Source of the DNA: Nocardia panacis
GTDB lineage: Bacteria > Actinomycetota > Actinomycetes > Mycobacteriales > Mycobacteriaceae
Direction: 5' to 3'
Assembly: GCF_003598715.1 (NCBI RefSeq)
Contig: NZ_QZFU01000017.1
Coordinates: forward strand, 62,001-126,000
Length of the DNA: 64,000 nucleotides
The notes beneath the pieces were generated by a model that was not told the origin of the DNA, made no database searches, and saw nothing but the letters and a program-made list of their open reading frames with translations. The first letter of the stretch is position 1. The number at the start of each line of letters is the position of its first letter. This document shows positions 35,089 through 44,495 of this stretch, piece by piece. A program made the position numbers and the translations under genes.

Positions 35089-36477
35089 TCAGCCGAGCGA
35101 ACCGGTGCTCAGGAATCCGAGCAGGTCGTGTCGGGTGATGACGCCCACCGGCTTGCCCTCCTCGACGACCATCAGCGCATCCGATTCCGAGAGCGCTTTG
35201 GTGGCCGCCGAGATCGGCTCGCCGGATCCGATGAGCGGGAAGGCCGGACTCATGTGGGTGGCAACCGAATCGGTGAGGTGGGCGCGGCCCTCGAAGACGG
35301 CCGAGAGCAGGTCGCGTTCGGTGACGCTGCCCGCCACCTCGCCCGCCATGACCGGCGGTTCGGCCCCGACGACCGGCATCTGCGAGACCCCGTACTCGCG
35401 CAGGATCTCGATGGCGTCGCGCAACGTCTCCTGCGGGTGGGTGTGCACCAGGTCGGGCAGCGCACCGGACTTGCCGCGCAGCACATCGCCGACCAGGGGT
35501 TCGGCGGTGCTGCCGTCGAGGCGGGTGCGCAGGAAGCCGTAGGAGCTCATCCACTGGTCGTTGAAGATCTTGGACAGGTAGCCGCGGCCGCCGTCGGGCA
35601 GCAGCACCACGATGACCGCCTCCGGGTCGCGGCGGGCGATCTCGAGGGCGGCGACCACGGCCATACCGCAGGATCCGCCGACGAGCAGACCCTCCTCGCG
35701 GGCCAGTCGCCTGGTCATATCGAAGGAGTCGGAGTCGGAGACGGCGATGATCTCATCCGGGATGGTCGGGTCGTAGGCGCTTGGCCAGAAGTCCTCGCCG
35801 ACACCTTCGACCAGATAGGGCCGACCGGTGCCGCCGGAGTAGACCGAACCCTCCGGATCGGCGCCGATGATCTTGACCCGACCGCCGGAGACCTCCTTGA
35901 GGTAGCGCCCGGTGCCGGTGATGGTGCCGCCGGTGCCCACACCCGCCACGAAGTGGGTGATCCGGCCCTCGGTATCGCGCCAGATCTCCGGGCCGGTGGT
36001 CTCGTAGTGCGAATCCGGACCGCCCGGATTGGAATACTGATCGGGTTTCCACGCGCCATCGATATCGCGCACCAAGCGGTCGGAGACGCTGTAGTAGCTG
36101 TCCGGATGATCCGGCGGCACCGCGGTCGGGCACACGACCACCTCGGCGCCGTAGGCGCGCAGCACATTGCGCTTGTCCTCGGAGACCTTGTCCGGGCAGA
36201 CGAAGACGCACTTGTAACCATGTTGCTGGGCGACCAGGGCCAGGCCGACGCCGGTATTGCCGGAGGTGGGTTCGACGATGGTGCCGCCGGGCCGCAATTG
36301 CCCGGACTTCTCGGCGGCCTCGATCATCTTCACCGCGATCCGGTCCTTGGCGGAGCCACCCGGATTGAGGTACTCGATTTTCGCCGCGACCAAACCGGCG
36401 TCGGATCCCACCACCGAGTTCAACCGAACCAGCGGCGTATTGCCGATGAGGTCCACGACATGATCCGCGATGCGCAT
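35089..36477 (-). CDS. cbs: Cystathionine beta-synthase with regulatory CBS domains
   Basis: 462 residues. PLP enzyme condensing serine and homocysteine to cystathionine. PLP lysine in NPGGSAKDRIAVKM; substrate/cofactor loops PTSGNTGVGLALVA, AGVGTGGTITGTGRYL and GGSCGMAVVAALEIA. The C-terminus carries two CBS domains (REYGVSQMPVVGAEPPVMAGE and MVVEEGKPVGVITRHDLLGFL) that bind adenosyl ligands and tune the enzyme. M. tuberculosis Rv1077 is the counterpart, in the same order relative to the SGNH hydrolase and thiolase genes found here. It stands next to metB-region genes, so both transsulfuration directions are encoded within 7 kb. Confidence 0.95.
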   Translation of the reverse strand: MRIADHVVDLIGNTPLVRLNSVVGSDAGLVAAKIEYLNPGGSAKDRIAVKMIEAAEKSGQLRPGGTIVEPTSGNTGVGLALVAQQHGYKCVFVCPDKVSEDKRNVLRAYGAEVVVCPTAVPPDHPDSYYSVSDRLVRDIDGAWKPDQYSNPGGPDSHYETTGPEIWRDTEGRITHFVAGVGTGGTITGTGRYLKEVSGGRVKIIGADPEGSVYSGGTGRPYLVEGVGEDFWPSAYDPTIPDEIIAVSDSDSFDMTRRLAREEGLLVGGSCGMAVVAALEIARRDPEAVIVVLLPDGGRGYLSKIFNDQWMSSYGFLRTRLDGSTAEPLVGDVLRGKSGALPDLVHTHPQETLRDAIEILREYGVSQMPVVGAEPPVMAGEVAGSVTERDLLSAVFEGRAHLTDSVATHMSPAFPLIGSGEPISAATKALSESDALMVVEEGKPVGVITRHDLLGFLSTGSLG

Positions 36478-36569
36478 GCCCCCATCGTTGCAGAAGCGGT
36501 ATCCGAGGGTTGATCCACACCATGAACAATCGCGGGCGAGGTCCCGGCAAACCCGTAGGATTTCGGGTC

Positions 36570-37025
36570 ATGAGGCTGCCGAATTCCGCCCGCGCCGCCA
36601 CTTTCGCCGTAGCGTCGGCCGTTACCGTCGTCGTCGCGTCAGCGCACGCGAACGCCGCCACCGTCGAATTGCCCGGTGTCCCAACACTCGCCCATGGCGG
36701 CCTGTGCGGGACCACCATTCGGACCTGGGCCGATACCGGTCCGCAGTGGCCGGGTCGGATGATTGTCAATGTCAGGGCCGATCCGGTGATCGGGGTCGGC
36801 CCCGGCGCGTATCCGCTGGCCCCGCTGTGCGAGGTGTGGACCTCCGTCGCCTGGCGCAATACCCGCACCGGCGCGACGGGCGTCTACGACAACAACGTGG
36901 TCACCGGCATGTACGGGAGCATCCAGTACGCGCTGTTCCAGGACACCGGGCCGGGCCGGGTCGAATTGACCGTCACCACGAATGCGGCGAGTCTGCCCGC
37001 GCACGGTTCGGTCGAGGTTCCCTGA
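36570..37025 (+). CDS. Small exported protein of unknown function
   Basis: 151 residues with a signal peptide (MRLPNSARAATFAVASAVTVVVASAHANA) and a beta-rich mature domain of about 120 residues with two Cys (GGLCGTTI and APLCEVWTS), perhaps a disulfide. Not recognised. Preceded by AGGA; 53 bases later the secreted SGNH hydrolase gene begins, so the two may be cotranscribed. Similar small exported proteins are common in Nocardia and Rhodococcus. Confidence 0.7.
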   Translation: MRLPNSARAATFAVASAVTVVVASAHANAATVELPGVPTLAHGGLCGTTIRTWADTGPQWPGRMIVNVRADPVIGVGPGAYPLAPLCEVWTSVAWRNTRTGATGVYDNNVVTGMYGSIQYALFQDTGPGRVELTVTTNAASLPAHGSVEVP

Positions 37026-37078
37026 CCTGGCCTTCCTCGACCTGCCCGCCCGGCTCGAACACGGTAGATTTTCCGACC

Positions 37079-37966
37079 GTGGCTGGTCGCATCGGGTGGA
37101 AGACGGCCGCGGCGACCACCGCCGCGACCGTGCTCGCCGGTTCGGGGGCGGGTACGGCGTCCTGGGCGGCCTATCGGCTGCTCATGACCCAGGCGGGGAT
37201 CGCGCGCGGCGTCATCGGCCGCGACACCTCGAAACCGCCGGAGGCCGACGGCCTCTACACGGCGGGTTGCGGTGCGCCGCAGCCGTGGCGCGCGGGTCTG
37301 CGGGCGCAGACCCACCTGATGATCTTCGGCGATTCCACGGCGGCAGGTGTCGGCTGCCTGACCGCCGACGAGGTGCTCGGCGTGCGTTTGGCGCGCGGGC
37401 TGGCCGATGCCACCGGACAGCGAATCCGGTTGAGCACCAAGGCGATTTCCGGAGCGACCTCGAAGGGCCTGGCCGGACAGGTGGACGCGATGTTCGTCGC
37501 GGGCCCGCCGCCCGACGCCGCGGTCATCCTGATCGGGGCCAATGACATCACCAAGAAGCACTCGATAGGGGCCTCGGCGCGGCGACTGTCGGCGGCGGTG
37601 GCGCGATTGCGTCGGGCCGAGAGTGTCGTGGTGGTCGGCACCTGCCCGAATCTCGGTACGGTCGGGGCGATTCCGCAGCCGCTGCGCACGGTGGTGCAGT
37701 CCTGGAGCGTGCGGCTGGCGAAGGCGCAGACCGCGGCCACGCTGGCGGCGGGCGGTCGTCCGGTGGCGATGGGGCATCTGTTGGCTCCCGATTTCCTTGC
37801 CGCGCCCGAACTCCTTTTCGCCGCAGACGGATTCCATCCGTCCGCCGCGGGTTACGAACTCGCCGCGACGCAGTTGCTGCCGCCGCTGCTGGCGGCGCTG
37901 CACGAGTCCACCCCGGCTTCCGGTCCGCGCACCCGCGACGTAGATTCGATACGAACCCGCGAGTAA
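37079..37966 (+). CDS. SGNH/GDSL-family hydrolase, Rv1075c-like
   Basis: 295 residues with an N-terminal hydrophobic anchor or signal (GWKTAAATTAATVLAGSGAGTASWAAYRLL). SGNH blocks are visible: LMIFGDSTAAGVGC (block I, nucleophile Ser), ISGATSKGLAGQ (block II Gly), VILIGANDITKK (block III GxND) and DGFHPSAAGYELAA (block V, DxxH). Substrate of the M. tuberculosis homologue is thought to be ester lipids; predicted to act outside the membrane. GTG start at 37079 with a weak Shine-Dalgarno. Directly upstream of the thiolase gene, as in M. tuberculosis. Confidence 0.88.
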   Translation: MAGRIGWKTAAATTAATVLAGSGAGTASWAAYRLLMTQAGIARGVIGRDTSKPPEADGLYTAGCGAPQPWRAGLRAQTHLMIFGDSTAAGVGCLTADEVLGVRLARGLADATGQRIRLSTKAISGATSKGLAGQVDAMFVAGPPPDAAVILIGANDITKKHSIGASARRLSAAVARLRRAESVVVVGTCPNLGTVGAIPQPLRTVVQSWSVRLAKAQTAATLAAGGRPVAMGHLLAPDFLAAPELLFAADGFHPSAAGYELAATQLLPPLLAALHESTPASGPRTRDVDSIRTRE

Positions 37967-38005
37967 CAAGCCGGTTCGCACGTACCTTCCGACAAAGGAG
38001 TCCTC

Positions 38006-39226
38006 ATGCCAGAGGCCGTCATCGTTTCGACCGCCCGCTCCCCGATCGGCCGTGCCGCGAAAGGTTCCCTGGTGAGCATGCGGCCCGATGATCTCACCGT
38101 GCAGATGGTGCGCGCCGCGCTGGACAAGGTACCCGCCCTCGATCCCGCCGCGATCGACGACCTGATCCTGGGCTGCGGCTCCCCCGCGGGCGAATCGGGC
38201 TTCAATATTGCCCGTTCGGTGGCCGTGCAGCTGGGCTACGACTTCCTGCCCGGCACCACCGTGCACCGCTACTGCGCCTCCTCGTTGCAGAGCACCCGCA
38301 TGGCCTTCCACGCGATCAAAGCGGGCGAGGGCGATGTGTTCATCTCCGCGGGTGTGGAGACGGTCTCGCGCTACCAGTTCGGCAGCGCCGACAGCTGGCC
38401 CAACACCAAGAACCCGCTGTTCGCCGATGCCGAGGCGCGCACCGCGACGACGGCGCAGGGCGGCGGTCCGCGGTGGCAGGATCCGCGCACCTCCGGCCTG
38501 ATCCCCGATATCTACATCGCGATGGGCCAGACCGCGGAGAATGTCGCCCAGTTCATGGGCATCACCCGCCAGGAACAGGACGAGTGGGGTGTGCGCTCGC
38601 AGAACCGCGCCGAGGAGGCCATCAAGGCCGGCTTCTTCGAGCGGGAGATCGTCCCGGTCACGCTGCCCGACGGCACCGTCGTCTCGACCGACGACGGCCC
38701 GCGTCCCGGCACCACCTACGAGAAGATCTCCCAGCTCAAGCCGGTCTTCCGCCCGGATGGCACGGTCACCGCGGGCAATGCCTGTCCGCTGAACGACGGC
38801 GCGGCCGCGCTGGTCGTCATGAGCGACACCAAGGCCAAGGATCTGGGTCTGACCCCGCTGGCCCGCATCGTGTCCACCGGCGTGTCCGGTCTGTCCCCGG
38901 AGATCATGGGCCTCGGCCCGATCGAGGCCACCCGGCGCGCGTTGGCGCTGGCGGGCAAGTCCATCGGCGATATCGACCTCTACGAGATCAATGAGGCGTT
39001 CGCGGTCCAGGTGCTCGGTTCGGCCCGCGAGCTGAACATGGATCTGGACCGGTTGAACGTCTCCGGTGGCGCGATCGCGCTGGGTCACCCGTTCGGTATG
39101 ACAGGCGCGCGGATCGCCACCACCCTCATCAACAACCTGCAAACCCACGACAAGCAGTTCGGTCTGGAGACCATGTGCGTCGGCGGCGGCCAGGGCATGG
39201 CGATGATCATCGAGCGGCTGAGCTGA
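38006..39226 (+). CDS. Acetyl-CoA C-acyltransferase (thiolase, FadA3-like)
   Basis: 406 residues. Thiolase of the last step of beta-oxidation, or its reverse. Nucleophilic Cys in TTVHRYCASSLQSTRMAF; His in GGAIALGHPFGMTGARI; second Cys in LETMCVGGGQGMAMIIE. The N-terminus PEAVIVSTARSPIGRAAKGSL and IDLYEINEAFAVQVLG are the other signatures. Synteny matches Rv1074c (fadA3). GGAGTCCTC precedes the ATG. A strong terminator follows. Confidence 0.94.
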   Translation: MPEAVIVSTARSPIGRAAKGSLVSMRPDDLTVQMVRAALDKVPALDPAAIDDLILGCGSPAGESGFNIARSVAVQLGYDFLPGTTVHRYCASSLQSTRMAFHAIKAGEGDVFISAGVETVSRYQFGSADSWPNTKNPLFADAEARTATTAQGGGPRWQDPRTSGLIPDIYIAMGQTAENVAQFMGITRQEQDEWGVRSQNRAEEAIKAGFFEREIVPVTLPDGTVVSTDDGPRPGTTYEKISQLKPVFRPDGTVTAGNACPLNDGAAALVVMSDTKAKDLGLTPLARIVSTGVSGLSPEIMGLGPIEATRRALALAGKSIGDIDLYEINEAFAVQVLGSARELNMDLDRLNVSGGAIALGHPFGMTGARIATTLINNLQTHDKQFGLETMCVGGGQGMAMIIERLS

Positions 39227-39240
39227 GTCGACCCGAACAG

Positions 39241-39280
39241 AACAGCGGCCCCCTTCCCGGATCGGGAGGAGGCCGCTGTT
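39241..39280. terminator. Bidirectional terminator after the thiolase gene
   Basis: 10-base perfect stem AACAGCGGCC (39241-39250) and GGCCGCTGTT (39271-39280), with an inner TCCCG/CGGGA pairing in the loop. It lies between the thiolase stop and the convergent Bax-inhibitor gene. Confidence 0.85.
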
Positions 39281-39290
39281 CCTCTCATGA

Positions 39291-40151
39291 TCAGTCGTTC
39301 TGGAAGTAGCTCAACAGCCGCAGGATCTCGGTGTAGAGCCAGACCAGGGTGACGGTCAGCCCCAGGGCGACGCCCCAGGCGGCCTTCTCCGGCGCCTGGG
39401 CGCGGATCAGCTGGTCGGCGGCGTCGAAGTCGAGCAGGAAGCTGAACGCGGCGACACCGATGCAGATCAGGCTGAAGATGATGGCGATGGCGCCACCCGA
39501 GCGCAGGCCGAGGCCGCCGGGGATGAAGAAGCTCGCGACCAGGTTGCCCAGTACCAGCACCATGATGCCGAACAGGGCGCCGACGACCATCCTGGTCAGT
39601 CGGGGCGTGACCCGAATGGCGCCGGTCTTGTAGACGACGAGCATGCCGCCGAAGACGCCGAAGGTGCCGAGTATGGCCTGCACGATCAGCGTGCTGCCCG
39701 ACACACCCATGGGTCGGAAGTTGGCGAAGACATAGGAGAACGCGCCGAGAGCCAGACCCTCCAGGGCCGCGTAGCTCAGCACGATCGCCGGATTGTCCTG
39801 TTTGTTCATGAAGTTGGCGATCATGACCAGCACGAATGCGCCGAGACCGCCGACGATGAGGAACAGCGGGGCCAGCGCGGTATTGCCGTGCGTGATCGCG
39901 TAGGACAGGACCGCCATGACCACGACCACACCGAGGGTGATGCCGGTCTTGATCACCACATCGTCGATGGTCATCGACCGGGTGGCGGGGGCCTGCTGCT
40001 GATAGGGCTGGTACTGCTGGGTGTACGGGTCCTGGTGCTGCTGGGCCTGCGGATTGCCGTACTGATTGAATTGGCCTGCACCGAAGTTGGCGTAGCCACC
40101 GCCCTGCTGCCTCGGCAAGTTACGGAAGACCGGGTTCGATGTGGTACGCAC
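39291..40151 (-). CDS. Bax inhibitor-1/YccA-family membrane protein
   Basis: 286 residues. A Gln-rich cytoplasmic N-terminus of about 70 residues (NPQAQQHQDPYTQQYQPYQQ) is followed by seven membrane helices of the Bax-inhibitor-1 fold: MTIDDVVIKTGITLGVVVVMAVLSYAI, ALAPLFLIVGGLGAFVLVMIANF, YAALEGLALGAFSYVFA and the final FLLDFDAADQLI and WGVALGLTVTLVWLYTEILRLL, which carry the Asp pairs of the pH-sensing Ca2+ leak channel. GTG start with AAAGGGA upstream. Probably the Rv1072 counterpart, closing the syntenic block. Confidence 0.85.
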   Translation of the reverse strand: MRTTSNPVFRNLPRQQGGGYANFGAGQFNQYGNPQAQQHQDPYTQQYQPYQQQAPATRSMTIDDVVIKTGITLGVVVVMAVLSYAITHGNTALAPLFLIVGGLGAFVLVMIANFMNKQDNPAIVLSYAALEGLALGAFSYVFANFRPMGVSGSTLIVQAILGTFGVFGGMLVVYKTGAIRVTPRLTRMVVGALFGIMVLVLGNLVASFFIPGGLGLRSGGAIAIIFSLICIGVAAFSFLLDFDAADQLIRAQAPEKAAWGVALGLTVTLVWLYTEILRLLSYFQND

Positions 40152-40276
40152 CTGCGTCCCTTTCTGGTGTGGTTTTGCGGCCGGTTTCGAGCGCGAACTC
40201 GAGGTCCAACTGCCTGTCCAACGTCCATCCGCGCCATCCGGTTCCCCGCAAGCCGATAAGACAGACAATTCGGACT

Positions 40277-41425
40277 CTACCGCCGCGAATCCCGCAGGCC
40301 CCGCACCGATCGCGTAATGGTGAATTTTCGATTGCGCCCGATCACCTCGGTCTGCCCAACCATGCGCTGGATCACACCGCGATAGTTCAGATGTGAGTTG
40401 TACACCGTCCACAGCTCGCCGCCTGGTCGCAACACCCGACCGGTCTCGGCGAACATCTTGATCGCCGACCCGGTGTGCACTGCGGCGCCGACATGGAACG
40501 GCGGATTGCACAGCACCAAGTCGGCGCTGTTGGCGGCGGCCGAGGACATGGCGTCGTCGCGGACGACGCGCACCCTGTCGGCCACCGCGTTGGCCGCAGC
40601 GGTGGCACGGGCCGAGGCCACCGCGGCCGCCGACTGATCGGTGCCGAGCACCCGGATACCCGGTCGGGCCTTGGCCAGCGAGACCGCGAGAATGCCGGTG
40701 CCGCACCCGAGATCGACCGCGTCGCGGGCGTCGGGCTTCATCTTGTCGAGGAACTCCAACAGGAACCGGGTGCCGATATCGAGGCGCGGACCGGAGAAGG
40801 CCGCGCCGTGCGCCACCACCTCCAGATCGAGTTCGCCGATCCGCTCGGACACCGGAAAGGGCGGCTCCCCAACCGGTTTGGGTCCCTCGACCAGCAGTGT
40901 GCGCGACTTCTGCCTGCCCCGGCTGGCATGCACCTCCGAAAAGGACTGCGCCAATACGTCATTCATCGAATGGGTGAGGTACTTGTCCCGACCGCCCGCG
41001 AATACCGTGACATCCGGTTCGGCATAGCGGGCGATGGCGTCGGCCGCCTCGGCCAACCCGGCCAGCACCCTGGGCAATCTGAGCAGCACCACCCGCGCAC
41101 CGGCCAGCAACTGCTCGCCGAGCGCGTGCACCGCGTAGCGATCCGACAGACCGAGGGTGCGCGCGTTATTGGCGAGGGCTTGTTCGCCGGTCAACAGGTC
41201 CTGATGCACCCGGATATCCCGCAGACCGTGGCCGGCGACCGCGCCGAGGGTCAGGGCGCCGTATCCGTCATCGATAACGGCAACCTCCCCGCTACCGACA
41301 GCGTCGAGTGCGTCGGCAGCCACGTCGAGAATCAACCGATCGGCGGCATCCACTGCATAGAGGTTCAGCGCCTCCACGTCCGGATAGCGCCGCAACCGGC
41401 CGAGAACCTCCTCGATATCACCCAC
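40277..41425 (-). CDS. RsmC/RlmG-type 23S/16S rRNA guanine methyltransferase
   Basis: 382 residues. Two tandem Rossmann-like domains: the N-terminal half is degenerate (AVIDDGYGALTLGAVAG), the C-terminal half is an active class I SAM methyltransferase (AVDLGCGTGILAVSLA) with the catalytic motif LVLCNPPFHVG. The NPPFH pattern and duplicated architecture are characteristic of RsmC/RlmG-type N2-guanine methyltransferases acting on rRNA. Which nucleotide it modifies cannot be told. Confidence 0.87.
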   Translation of the reverse strand: MGDIEEVLGRLRRYPDVEALNLYAVDAADRLILDVAADALDAVGSGEVAVIDDGYGALTLGAVAGHGLRDIRVHQDLLTGEQALANNARTLGLSDRYAVHALGEQLLAGARVVLLRLPRVLAGLAEAADAIARYAEPDVTVFAGGRDKYLTHSMNDVLAQSFSEVHASRGRQKSRTLLVEGPKPVGEPPFPVSERIGELDLEVVAHGAAFSGPRLDIGTRFLLEFLDKMKPDARDAVDLGCGTGILAVSLAKARPGIRVLGTDQSAAAVASARATAAANAVADRVRVVRDDAMSSAAANSADLVLCNPPFHVGAAVHTGSAIKMFAETGRVLRPGGELWTVYNSHLNYRGVIQRMVGQTEVIGRNRKFTITRSVRGLRDSRR

Positions 41426-41573
41426 CTGACAAGTGTGCTAGATCGTTGCCGATGCGTTGCGCCCACCCCCTCCTCCCGCGACACGCACAAACGTCCAGCG
41501 AGCCAATCGGATTCGTCCGGCGCGCATCGGCGTTCCCTGCGGACTCGGACATCGCTCAGTACCATCTGCCCCC

Positions 41574-42155
41574 ATGCGCAACAGGATGGTGTTGATCCCC
41601 GCCGCGACAGCGACACTGCTCGCGGCACTGCTCGCGGGCTGCGGCAGCGGATCGAACACACAGGCCACGACCACCACGGCCACGGCGGCGGGAGCACCCG
41701 CCGCACCCATCGGCGACCTGCGGGACGCGCAGGCCAAGGACGCCAAAGCGGGCAGCGGGGCGGCGCTCACCGTCACCGATATCGGCATCGAACACCATCA
41801 GGGCTTCGACCGGATCGTCTTCCAACTCGGCGGCGCCGGCACCCCCGGCTGGCATGTCGGCTACACCGACAAGGCGGTCCAGGACGGCAGCGGGAAAACC
41901 TTCGACATCACCGGGAAATCACTGCTCGAGGTGAAGATCCTCGGCGCGGCCTACCCGTTCGACACCAAGGTCGCGGCCTACTCCGGACCCAATCCGACCT
42001 CCAGCGCGGAGGCGCCCGCCATCGCCGGGGTGTATCAGGCCGCCGTCTACGAAGGGGCGAGTCAGGGCTTCATCGCCCTCACCGGCGACCGGCCCAAATT
42101 CGCGGTCGGCCCGCAGACCGATCCCGACCGCGTGGTCATCGATATCGCGAACTGA
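41574..42155 (+). CDS. AMIN-like domain lipoprotein
   Basis: 193 residues. Signal peptide with lipobox LLAALLAGCGS, then a Thr/Ala-rich linker, and a C-terminal AMIN-like domain (VTDIGIEHHQGFDRIVFQLGGAGTPGWHVGYT, then GKSLLEVKILGAAYPFD). AMIN domains bind cell wall polymers in the periplasm; this actinobacterial subtype is of unknown role. Start at ATG 41574; no strong Shine-Dalgarno. Confidence 0.82.
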   Translation: MRNRMVLIPAATATLLAALLAGCGSGSNTQATTTTATAAGAPAAPIGDLRDAQAKDAKAGSGAALTVTDIGIEHHQGFDRIVFQLGGAGTPGWHVGYTDKAVQDGSGKTFDITGKSLLEVKILGAAYPFDTKVAAYSGPNPTSSAEAPAIAGVYQAAVYEGASQGFIALTGDRPKFAVGPQTDPDRVVIDIAN

Positions 42156-42204
42156 CCGCCATACGGGTGCGGGGTATTTCCCCTCGGCGGATAGAATCGC
42201 CGCC

Positions 42205-42747
42205 GTGCCCGCATCGCCTCGCTCCACCCGCGCATTCGGCTTGGTCCGACTGCTCGCGATGTTGGCGCTGCTGATCGGTGTGATCGGTATGCACGCGGGG
42301 GTTTACGCGATCACGTCGCATGGCCACCATGTGACGCAGCGGTCCAATGGGCACCCGATGGCGGGTGAAACCGACGCACCAATGGGCGCGCATCATGGGC
42401 CTGCCGGCGAACCCACCTCGGCCGGTGCCGCCGCAAGACAGCCTGCGGCATTCGATACCGCGCCGGCGAGCGCGGCCGTGCGCGATCACGATTCGACGCA
42501 GCCGACAGCGGTGCGGCAACTCGATTGCGAGGCGGGCGGCTGCGATATCGCGCACGGCGCGCACCATGCCTGTGTATTCGTGCTGTCGGCGCTGGAGCTG
42601 GTTATCGGGCTCGTCCTGCTCGGCTGGCTCGCGGTCGATCGGCCGGAAACGACTTCCCCGCTCCCCCGGTACTGGCGGATCCGGCGCGGCAGGCCGCCGC
42701 CGTGGACCGTGCTCTCCCTGTCGCAATTGTCGATCCTGCGGATCTGA
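42205..42747 (+). CDS. DUF6153-like membrane protein with His-rich segment
   Basis: 180 residues. Two membrane helices (LVRLLAMLALLIGVIGMHAGVYAI and ACVFVLSALELVIGLVLLGWLAV) separated by a His/Thr-rich stretch (SHGHHVTQRSNGHPMAGETD, GAHHGPAG) and a Cys-containing DCEAGGCDIAHGAHHAC. The layout matches actinomycete DUF6153 proteins, often beside copper-handling genes; metal binding is suggested by His and Cys but not proven. 90 bases upstream of the DUF305 gene. Confidence 0.7.
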   Translation: MPASPRSTRAFGLVRLLAMLALLIGVIGMHAGVYAITSHGHHVTQRSNGHPMAGETDAPMGAHHGPAGEPTSAGAAARQPAAFDTAPASAAVRDHDSTQPTAVRQLDCEAGGCDIAHGAHHACVFVLSALELVIGLVLLGWLAVDRPETTSPLPRYWRIRRGRPPPWTVLSLSQLSILRI

Positions 42748-42836
42748 TGGGCCTGCGCGCCCGCACTGTCGTTGTGCGCGTGCGCGTTTCCCCGACTCAT
42801 TCCGCACTGCTCGATGATTACCCAAGGAGTCCGAAC

Positions 42837-43433
42837 ATGTTCGTCGCTCGCACACGTATCGCCATTGTCTCGGCCGCCGTCGCCACCGTCGCGCTCACAG
42901 CGGGTTGCGGTGACAAAACCGAGAGCAAACCCATGTCCGGGATGGACCACGGCACGACCTCGACCGCCGCCGCCCGCACCGATTTCAATGACGCCGATGT
43001 GACCTTTCTACAAATGATGTACCCGCATCACGCCCAGGCCGTCGAGATGGCGCAACTGGTGCCGAACCACAGCCAGAATCCGCAGTTGCGGACCCTGGCC
43101 GCCAATGTCGAGGCGGCCCAGGCGCCCGAGATGAAGCAGATCACCACCCTGCTGCAGAGCTTCGGCAAGCCCGCACCGTCCGCCGGGGGGCATTCGGGCC
43201 ACACCATGTCGGGCATGATGACGCCCGATCAGATGACCGCGTTGGGCGCGGCCACCGGCCCGGATTTCGACCGGCAGTGGCTGACCATGATGATCGACCA
43301 CCACACCGGCGCGCTGACCATGGCGCGCGATGAACTGGCGGGCGGGGTCAATCCCGAGGCCAGGACGTTGGCCACCAATATCGTGGCCGACCAGCAGAAG
43401 GAGATCGACACCATGCGGGGCATGCTCCGCTGA
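42837..43433 (+). CDS. DUF305 copper-associated lipoprotein
   Basis: 198 residues. Lipobox VALTAGCGDK. The DUF305 four-helix fold is duplicated: FLQMMYPHHAQAVEMAQLV near the start and WLTMMIDHHTGALTMARDEL near the end, each with the HH metal pair, plus MSGMMTPDQM. Members of this family often accompany copper oxidases and may bind copper. AAGGAG upstream. Together with the DUF6153-like neighbour suggests a small copper-stress unit. A terminator follows. Confidence 0.88.
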   Translation: MFVARTRIAIVSAAVATVALTAGCGDKTESKPMSGMDHGTTSTAAARTDFNDADVTFLQMMYPHHAQAVEMAQLVPNHSQNPQLRTLAANVEAAQAPEMKQITTLLQSFGKPAPSAGGHSGHTMSGMMTPDQMTALGAATGPDFDRQWLTMMIDHHTGALTMARDELAGGVNPEARTLATNIVADQQKEIDTMRGMLR

Positions 43434-43440
43434 ACCCGCC

Positions 43441-43478
43441 CGTCGACCGGGATCGGCTCTCGCCGGTCCCGGTCGACG
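43441..43478. terminator. Terminator after the DUF305 gene
   Basis: Perfect 12-base stem CGTCGACCGGGA (43441-43452) and TCCCGGTCGACG (43467-43478) with a 14-base loop, 8 bases after the stop codon. Confidence 0.8.
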
Positions 43479-43596
43479 GCCTGCCCATGGATAATGAGAC
43501 AGGCGCGCACCGCGTCCACGTGACCAAGTAACGTCGAACGGTCCTGGATTTACGGGTGGCCACGGCCGGACCGCCCGCGGGGAGATAGGGATCAGC

Positions 43597-44136
43597 ATGC
43601 GAGGACTGGAACGGGCCGGACTGCTCGCCGCGGCGGCGGCGACCGCGGCCGGGATCATGATCATCGGAGCCTGCTCGAAGCAGGTCCCCGGAAATGCCCA
43701 GGTCAACCGGGCCGATTTGGCCTCATACGCCGCGGATGTCACCTCGTCCTCCGTCGCCGCCTCCTCCTCGAAAGCGGCAAGCATCGAGCGGGCCGCGGTC
43801 ACGGCGTGCAACGCCTTCCGCGACGCGCACGAGGCCACGGTGAATGTCTTCAACGACTACATCGATGCCAGCAACACCAATGCCCCCGACCAGAACAGCA
43901 AGGCCGATGCCGCCGTCGCCGCGCTGCGCGATACGGCGGGCAAGGTCGGCAAGCAGCTCACCAAGGATGTGCCGCCCGACGTCTCCGGCGCGCTGCAGAC
44001 CTACCGCGACGACATCTCCGCACTCGCCGACACCCTGGCGCACCGGGCCGACACCGATACCCTCAACGGCGCCATCGACAAGTTCAACGGCACCAAGGAC
44101 CGAACCCTCGCCGCCTGCCGCCCGCACGGGCGTTGA
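43597..44136 (+). CDS. Lipoprotein of unknown function
   Basis: 179 residues. Signal peptide and lipobox GIMIIGACSK, then a mostly helical mature domain (SIERAAVTACNAFRDAHEATVNVFNDYID, then AVAALRDTAGKVGKQL) with two Cys (TACNAF and LAACRPHG) that probably pair. Not recognised beyond being an actinomycete surface lipoprotein. GGGGAGATAGGGA upstream. Confidence 0.75.
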   Translation: MRGLERAGLLAAAAATAAGIMIIGACSKQVPGNAQVNRADLASYAADVTSSSVAASSSKAASIERAAVTACNAFRDAHEATVNVFNDYIDASNTNAPDQNSKADAAVAALRDTAGKVGKQLTKDVPPDVSGALQTYRDDISALADTLAHRADTDTLNGAIDKFNGTKDRTLAACRPHGR

Positions 44137-44170
44137 CGCGCGAATCTCCCCGGCGTCCTTGAACTCTCGC

Positions 44171-44266
44171 TTACTTCCGTCCGCGCAGCACCAGGACGGC
44201 GATCCCGGCCGCGCCTGCGACGATCAGACCGATCACGACGCCGATTCCGGACAAGATGAAATCCAT
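44171..44266 (-). CDS. Possible 31-residue single-pass membrane protein
   Basis: MDFILSGIGVVIGLIVAGAA followed by GIAVLVLRGRK: almost all of it is one hydrophobic helix ending in basic residues, the usual inside-positive end. ATG at 44266, no clear Shine-Dalgarno. The longer in-frame reading to 44422 is Arg-rich and not convincing. Supported only by its composition. Confidence 0.35.
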   Translation of the reverse strand: MDFILSGIGVVIGLIVAGAAGIAVLVLRGRK

Positions 44267-44495
44267 GAATCGATGGTAGGCCGCATTCGCGGCGCAGGTG
44301 CGACGCTTTCGCTCGATGACGGTCGGGCCTCGGCGGGTTGCCCGCCGTCGGGCGCGTCGGATTCCTTCCGCGCGTGCGGATTTCGCCAACCGGCTCAGTA
44401 CACGGCGTAGCAGCGGCGGCACGGAAGACCCGCACCGCCGCCGACGATTTCGCGCGGACTGCCCGCGAACCGCCTTGGGATGAACTGTCTTCGAT

